From Lentisphaeria bacterium (lineage in GTDB: Bacteria > Verrucomicrobiota > Lentisphaeria > Victivallales > Victivallaceae), in NCBI GenBank assembly GCA_022768375.1, contig JALEMG010000029.1, positions 1-35,011 on the forward strand: a stretch of 35,011 nucleotides of DNA, read 5' to 3'. Below the pieces are notes generated by a model that did no database searches, was not told the origin of the DNA, and was given only the letters and a program-made list of their open reading frames with translations. Positions 31,163-35,011 of this stretch are shown in pieces. The position numbers and the translations under genes were made by a program. Position 1 is the stretch's first letter. Each line of letters begins with the position of its first letter.

Positions 31163-32241
31163 ACTGCTATATCCACGTCCCGTTCTGCGCGGCGAAGTGC
31201 GGATACTGCGCGTTTTATTCCGAAGTCTGCGCCGCTTCGCCGCGGCACGATCGTTTTTTGGAACATTTGGAGTTCCATCTGTCCCGCGCCCGGCTGCCGG
31301 AGGTGACGACGCTGTATCTGGGCGGCGGCACGCCGACGCTGCTTGACGCGGCAAGACTGCGGCAACTGATCGAAATTCTGCAAACGCATTTGCGCTTTGC
31401 CGCGGATGCGGAACGTTCCGTTGAAGCCAATCCGGAAACGCTGACGGCGGAAAAAATCGAACTGCTGCGGAATTTCTTCACCCGGATCAGCCTCGGCGTA
31501 CAGAGTTTTGACGGAGAATTGCGGCGGCGTATCGGACGCAAGTGCGGCGACGCGGCATTGCTCCGTGCCTTGAAAAGGGTGCGGGAGGCGCAATTCCCTC
31601 ACTGGAACTGCGATTTGATCTACGCCATTCCCGGTCAGACGCCGGAGGAGTGGCGGCGGGACCTGATCGCGGCGGCGGAGAGCGGGGCCGATCACGTTTC
31701 GTGCTATTCCCTGACCCCCGAACCGGAAGCGGCGCTGGGTTCCGATTTCCGCGAGGACGACGAGCGCGAAGCGGAAATGTTCGCACTGGCGGAGACGGTA
31801 CTGCGTCCGTACGGCATTGAACGGTACGAGATCTCCAACTATGCCCGACCGGGGGCGGAGTGCCGCCACAATCTCAATGTCTGGCGGGGGGAGAAACTGG
31901 CGGGATTCGGTCCGTCCGCCGCGGATTTCGACGGGCGCGTCCGCCACAGGGAACCCGCTTCGCTGGACGCGTGGCTGAATGGAGCGGCGCCGGAGGCGGA
32001 CGAGATTCCGTGGACGCGGCGGCTGAACGAGATTTTTGCCGTCAATTTGCGCACCGTCGCCGGGTGGACGGACCGGATGTGGGCGGCGCTGCCCGGAGCC
32101 GACCGCTGGGAGGAACGACTGAAAATCGCCGAAAAAGTTAAAAAAATCCGCCCCGGGATGTTGACGATCACACCGAAACGGATTAAATTATCCGCAACCG
32201 GGCTGCTGTTTTGGAACGACGTGGCTCAGGAGATTTTATGA
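31159..32241 (+). CDS. hemW: Radical SAM heme chaperone HemW-like protein
   Basis: Predicted 360-residue radical SAM protein. 'YIHVPFCAAKCGYCAFYS' gives the cluster-binding cysteines C10, C14 and C17. F19 sits where the oxygen-independent coproporphyrinogen oxidase HemN has a fourth cysteine, so HemW (heme insertion chaperone) is the better call. 'TLYLGGGTPTLLDAARLRQL', 'SLGVQSFDGELRRRIGRK' and 'WNCDLIYAIPGQTPEEW' are the conserved radical-SAM-barrel segments, and 'YEISNYARPGAECRHNLN' is also family-typical. The start is GTG at 31159, overlapping the M20 stop as GTGA; the open frame extends much farther upstream but reads through the M20 gene. No other heme gene is in the window. Confidence 0.88.
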   Translation: MNCYIHVPFCAAKCGYCAFYSEVCAASPRHDRFLEHLEFHLSRARLPEVTTLYLGGGTPTLLDAARLRQLIEILQTHLRFAADAERSVEANPETLTAEKIELLRNFFTRISLGVQSFDGELRRRIGRKCGDAALLRALKRVREAQFPHWNCDLIYAIPGQTPEEWRRDLIAAAESGADHVSCYSLTPEPEAALGSDFREDDEREAEMFALAETVLRPYGIERYEISNYARPGAECRHNLNVWRGEKLAGFGPSAADFDGRVRHREPASLDAWLNGAAPEADEIPWTRRLNEIFAVNLRTVAGWTDRMWAALPGADRWEERLKIAEKVKKIRPGMLTITPKRIKLSATGLLFWNDVAQEIL

Positions 32242-32254
32242 TGGAGACAGAACG

Positions 32255-32632
32255 ATGAAGAAAAGTCAACTTTTCGCCAAGGCCGCCGAACTGCTGGAAA
32301 ACGGCGCGGTCATCATCACCGGCGCCGATTTGAAATCCGGGGTGCTGGAGCGGGCGCAGGTTTATTTCGCTTCGGACGGCGAAGCGGTCATGGACATCAT
32401 CAGCAAGGACGATCTGGTGCAGAACTTCCCGGACGAGGGGGTCTATGTTTTGGTCTGCGCCCCGGAGGGGCAGGGGGGAGAGTTTCGCAGGGTCGAGATG
32501 TTTGAAGGCGCTGAGGATATGTATTTCCGTACCGACGGAACCAAGACCGAATCCGATGATTTTGCCGGAGTGCCGCCGGTAAGTTTCATGGAGACGGTGG
32601 AACATATCTGCGCACTGAAGTTGAAGAAGTGA
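32255..32632 (+). CDS. Small conserved-looking hypothetical protein
   Basis: Predicted 125-residue acidic soluble protein with no domain I recognise, no signal peptide and no membrane segment. The order is an N-terminal helix (KKSQLFAKAAELLENGA), beta-rich middle (VIITGADLKSGVLERAQVYF and YVLVCAPEGQGGEFRRVEMF) and a short C-terminal helix (FMETVEHICALKLKK). GGAGA lies 7 nt before the ATG. It is 13 nt after hemW and ends in a GTGA overlap with truA, so it is co-translated with housekeeping genes and probably expressed. Base composition and codon use match its GC-rich neighbours. I assign no function. Confidence 0.65.
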   Translation: MKKSQLFAKAAELLENGAVIITGADLKSGVLERAQVYFASDGEAVMDIISKDDLVQNFPDEGVYVLVCAPEGQGGEFRRVEMFEGAEDMYFRTDGTKTESDDFAGVPPVSFMETVEHICALKLKK

Positions 32633-33459
32633 CGCGCATGGGCATCGAACCGACCCCGTATTCCCCCGCCAAACGGTATCTGCTGGAGATCGCCTACGAC
32701 GGCGGCAATTACAGCGGCTGGCAGATCCAGCCGCACTGTCTGGCCGTTCAGCAGGTGATCCAGGAGCATCTGACCAAACTGTACGACAAACAGCCGATCC
32801 ACCTCATCGGCAGCAGCCGCACCGATGCCGGAGTGCACGCGCAGAACTTCGCCGCATCCTTTCTCGCGCCGGAGCAGCCGGCGATCACGATGGAGAGGCT
32901 GTTCAAGGCGCTGAACCGCCGACTGCCGCCGGATATAAAAATCCATACCATCCGGGAAGTTCCGCTGACCTTTCACGCCCGGTACGATACCTGCGGAAAG
33001 GCTTACACCTATGTGATGAATTTCGGCGCGGATTCGCCTTTTGTCGGGCGGTATGCGTGGCATCCGTGGCGGCCGCAGAATGTGGACCTCATCCGTCAGG
33101 CGGCGGCGCAACTGGTGGGAACGCATGACTATTCCAGTTTCGTGGTGGAGCGGCGGGAGATCGACGACGCGGTGCGGACCATCTACCGCATCGACGTGGA
33201 GGAGATCGGGGACTTCTGCTGTCTCACTTTCGTCGGCAACGGGTTCCTCTACAAGATGATCCGCTGTCTCATGGGCATGATCGAGGCAGTGAGCGCCGGA
33301 GTGCTTCCCCCGGAAGCGGTGACGCGGATACTGGAGGCCAAAGACCGCACGCAGGCGCCGGAGACCGCGCCGCCCAACGGACTGTTTCTGATGAAGGTCT
33401 TCTACGACGAGGCGGAACTTGCCGCCTTCAAACTCCCCGGCCTGCCGTTTCTGTTATAG
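32629..33459 (+). CDS. truA: tRNA pseudouridine(38-40) synthase TruA
   Basis: Predicted 276-residue enzyme that isomerises uridines 38-40 in the anticodon arm of many tRNAs. 'LLEIAYDGGNYSGWQIQP' is the family start. 'GSSRTDAGVHAQNF' contains the catalytic Asp (D66 from the GTG start, D63 from the ATG). 'TYRRIDVEE'-equivalent and 'FVGNGFLYKMIRCLMGMI' near residue 200 (RNA-binding basic helix) follow. Two starts are possible: GTG 32629, overlapping the previous stop, or ATG 32638; I give the former. It is the last gene of the pyr operon and lies tail to tail with the DUF262-HNH gene with a single base between, without an obvious terminator. Confidence 0.95.
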   Translation: MTRMGIEPTPYSPAKRYLLEIAYDGGNYSGWQIQPHCLAVQQVIQEHLTKLYDKQPIHLIGSSRTDAGVHAQNFAASFLAPEQPAITMERLFKALNRRLPPDIKIHTIREVPLTFHARYDTCGKAYTYVMNFGADSPFVGRYAWHPWRPQNVDLIRQAAAQLVGTHDYSSFVVERREIDDAVRTIYRIDVEEIGDFCCLTFVGNGFLYKMIRCLMGMIEAVSAGVLPPEAVTRILEAKDRTQAPETAPPNGLFLMKVFYDEAELAAFKLPGLPFLL

Positions 33460-33460
33460 A

Positions 33461-34627
33461 TCAGCGATTGCCTTTGGTCCGGTTGTGGGTCTGGCAAAGC
33501 ATCTGACAGTTGGAAGCGTCGGTCGCGCCGCCTTTGCTCCATGCCGTTACATGATCGGCGTCCATCTCGCTCAACTTGTAGATGCGCTTGGCGTTGTTGT
33601 TGCCGCTTTGCGCACAGAGCGGGCAGTTTGAAGTCCCCGCCGCTTTTGCTTGCTGAGTTTGCCGTTGATAGACCGACTGTTTCGTTTTCTCGTCAAAAAC
33701 GCGGACATGCAGCAGAGACGGCACTTTCTCTCCGCCCAGGATGTACTCAAAAATGCCTTTGCGGTTGGTGATCTGCGTGTCGGCGAGAAGTTCATTCACC
33801 CGTTGCGTCACCTCGTCTTTGGAATAAGCTTTGGTGTGATAGTCGCGGTAGAGCCGTCCCCACTCCAGACCACACACTTCGCTGCCGGTGTAATCAAAAA
33901 TGGAATCGACCCAGTCGATTACGGTATCGAAGTGGTTTTTCAACTCGTCGATGCCGTTGTCGAAGCGGTGCCTTGCCATGTAGTCGTCGATGTTTCCGTC
34001 GCTCATCCAATCCAAAGCCGCTTCCAAAATCGCCTGACGCTTGGGATCGCCCTTGACATACGTTTTCCATCGGTTCATGTTGGCATTGCCGGTGTTGGAA
34101 AATATGGCGCGGGCTTTGGTGACGAATGGACCGTGATAGGATGCGTTGCGCAATTCCTGTTTCACCAACGGCACTCCGGCGATATTGATGGTCTCGAACC
34201 ACTCCTGAATTTCGGACGGTTCGCCCTCGCAGACGTAGATCGTCAGCGGGGCATTGGTAACCCGCTCCCGGTCGTCCGGGTCGAGACTGTCGATGTAGCG
34301 CGGTTTCCCTTTCCACTCAACGGCAAAGGGCCATGACTGATTCACGAAACGGGCGAACGAGGTGATGCGCTGCTGACCGTCCAGCACCTCGTACATGCCG
34401 TCGGCATTTCGCACGAAATAGATCAGCCCCAGCGGATAGCCTTTGAGTAGCGACTCCACCACGGCGACATCCTTTTTTCCGTCGCCGTAGATGTAATTGC
34501 GCTGATATTCCGGCTGGATGATGAGTTTGCCGTTCAGCCCGAACAATCCCTTTCCCTCGTTTTTGTCGTAGATGAACCCCTTGCAGACGTCGCCCACGGT
34601 CCAGTCCGTGTGAAGTGTCGTTTTCAT
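33461..34627 (-). CDS. DUF262-HNH endonuclease (GmrS-like N-terminal domain)
   Basis: Predicted 388-residue protein with a DUF262 (ParB-like, GmrS-type) domain: '[11 protein letters not shown]' (residues 38-48) and '[14 protein letters not shown]' (78-91), the DGQQR motif thought to bind or hydrolyse nucleotides. The C-terminus is an HNH nuclease: zinc-binding C335 and C338, then '[16 protein letters not shown]' (D358, H359), then C374-x3-C378 and H381-N382. Proteins of this class act in phage defence or as nucleases partnered with DNA methyltransferases. Its ATG overlaps by 4 nt (ATGA) the stop of an EcoRI-type adenine methyltransferase remnant. G+C is 30 of 60 in a sample (34021-34080) against 41 of 60 in truA, so it is probably acquired. 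Intact itself. Confidence 0.8.
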   Translation of the reverse strand: MKTTLHTDWTVGDVCKGFIYDKNEGKGLFGLNGKLIIQPEYQRNYIYGDGKKDVAVVESLLKGYPLGLIYFVRNADGMYEVLDGQQRITSFARFVNQSWPFAVEWKGKPRYIDSLDPDDRERVTNAPLTIYVCEGEPSEIQEWFETINIAGVPLVKQELRNASYHGPFVTKARAIFSNTGNANMNRWKTYVKGDPKRQAILEAALDWMSDGNIDDYMARHRFDNGIDELKNHFDTVIDWVDSIFDYTGSEVCGLEWGRLYRDYHTKAYSKDEVTQRVNELLADTQITNRKGIFEYILGGEKVPSLLHVRVFDEKTKQSVYQRQTQQAKAAGTSNCPLCAQSGNNNAKRIYKLSEMDADHVTAWSKGGATDASNCQMLCQTHNRTKGNR

Positions 34628-34874
34628 TGTGTATTACCTTTCTTTTTGTGCCGAATAAGAATGCGTTTGAATGTGTTCAATGCCGAACCTCGTTTCCCGA
34701 AGTATACAAGACTTGTCATATTCGCGGTGTAGTGACCTTTGCCTCCTTGACAGCGATAGGCAGATATCCATTTTTCTCCGATTCTGCGAACACCGATCTC
34801 GTCAGAGCCGTATCGACCTGTGTAATCTGGGCAACCAATGATTTCAAACTGTTCCGGATTGTATTTATCCAAAA
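34624..34874 (-). pseudogene. EcoRI-type adenine-specific DNA methyltransferase, 3'-terminal fragment cut by an IS
   Basis: About 83 codons at the C-terminus of an EcoRI-family adenine DNA methyltransferase. From about 34872 down to 34624 it reads LDKYNPEQFEIIG, then 'EIGVRRIGEKWISAYR' and 'HYTANMTSLVYFGKRG', ending '[16 protein letters not shown]'. I recognise this as the C-terminal part of the PF13651-like family. The only start codon is a TTG in mid-domain, and the N-terminal catalytic region (with the NPPY-type motif) is missing. Directly upstream, at 34875, begins an insertion-sequence end. It overlaps the DUF262-HNH gene as ATGA, so the two formed an operon. The methylase is almost certainly dead, unless the other part lies intact beyond the IS. 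Confidence 0.65.
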
Positions 34875-34894
34875 GGCTCTGTCACAACAAATGG

Positions 34895-34923
34895 TTGATT
34901 TTTGACGAGAAATAGCGTATAAT
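34895..34923 (+). promoter_or_regulatory. Promoter of the IS gene
   Basis: TTGATT (34895-34900), a 17-bp spacer and a perfect TATAAT (34918-34923) lie inside the IS end. It would drive the putative transposase gene starting at 34963. Its -10 box is closer to consensus than any chromosomal promoter in the window. Confidence 0.75.
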
Positions 34924-34962
34924 AATAGTAAGAAACAGTACCACCGAAGGAGGTAATTGGAT

Positions 34963-35011
34963 ATGCCTACTATCAAAGACGCATTAGATATTATCGGTAA
35001 GTTGACTGTCG
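34963..35011 (+). CDS. Putative transposase, first 16 codons only (partial)
   Basis: ATG at 34963 with a perfect AAGGAGGT (34947-34954) 8 nt upstream opens a frame that runs to the window edge (MPTIKDALDIIGKLTV...). The position right behind an IS-like terminus and a TATAAT promoter suggests a transposase or an IS-encoded protein. The N-terminus matches no family I can name. The strong Shine-Dalgarno sequence and AT-rich leader differ from the chromosomal genes here, as expected for a newcomer. Confidence 0.5.
   Translation, partial: MPTIKDALDIIGKLTV

Larger units (their letters stand above)
34875..35011. mobile_element. Left end of an insertion sequence (continues past window edge)
   Basis: A likely terminal sequence starting GGCTCTGTCACAAC at 34875, immediately after the truncated methyltransferase gene, is followed by a promoter, a perfect ribosome binding site and the first codons of a new gene. 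The compact layout (terminal repeat, promoter, SD, ORF in 90 nt) is that of an IS. The other end, the terminal repeat partner and target duplication lie beyond the window. I cannot assign an IS family from 16 codons. Confidence 0.6.

Noticed and set aside
1-35011. CRISPR array, rRNA genes, origin of replication
   Set aside because: No regularly spaced direct repeats, no rRNA signature sequences and no DnaA-box cluster were seen on either strand.

Overview
The window looks like a chromosomal segment of a GC-rich, outer-membrane-bearing bacterium. Housekeeping genes and spacer-free operons run throughout. Several promoters share the form TTGnnn, 17 bp, TATATT/TACATT/TAAATT. My best guess is a Lentisphaerota/PVC-type gut or environmental bacterium, but nothing here (no rRNA, no marker I can place) proves it, so treat the taxonomy as a weak inference.

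Layout. Positions 1-565 are gene-poor and hold a nested inverted-repeat element. Next come a minus-strand tRNA-Pro(UGG) with its own promoter and terminator, a pair of Hsp20-type small heat-shock proteins, a divergent nfeD-qmcA membrane pair, and a solitary amidohydrolase with dyad symmetries over its promoter.

From 4237 to 26389 lies one unidirectional block of about 22 kb for surface polysaccharide synthesis. It starts with a promoter and a NusG-paralogue antiterminator. It continues with a PF14907-type nucleotidyltransferase, a DegT sugar aminotransferase, an AT-rich trio (ATP-grasp ligase, diverged DegT-like protein, GNAT acetyltransferase), a Wzx flippase, three GT2 glycosyltransferases and a Wzy-like polymerase. 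Then come a nucleotidyltransferase-kinase fusion, an APH-like kinase, a GT4 enzyme with both catalytic glutamates replaced, an acyltransferase-3 protein and a frameshifted GT39-like membrane glycosyltransferase. It ends with another GT4, a UDP-GlcNAc 2-epimerase, a DUF1972-type GT4 split by an in-frame stop, and a TviB-like UDP-HexNAc dehydrogenase. Most genes overlap by ATGA or sit within 28 nt of each other, so one long transcript protected by the antiterminator is the natural reading. Wzx plus Wzy imply the Wzx/Wzy-dependent route. The initiating phosphoglycosyltransferase and the export/length-control proteins are not in the window. Base composition is a patchwork (22/60 G+C at 7441-7500 against 35/60 at 25141-25200), which suggests assembly from different sources.

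A convergent CysZ/EI24-like membrane protein separates this block from a second plus-strand operon: pyrR-pyrB-pyrC, an M20 amidohydrolase, hemW, a small unknown gene and truA, mostly coupled by 4-nt overlaps. This operon serves pyrimidine synthesis, heme trafficking and tRNA modification.

The right edge is accessory. A DUF262-HNH nuclease gene lies tail to tail with truA. It overlaps by 4 nt the 3' end of an EcoRI-type adenine methyltransferase gene, and only about 83 codons of that gene remain before what appears to be an insertion sequence. The IS starts near 34875 with its own strong promoter, ribosome binding site and the first codons of a putative transposase, and runs off the window. 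This looks like a restriction-modification or phage-defence module broken by an IS.
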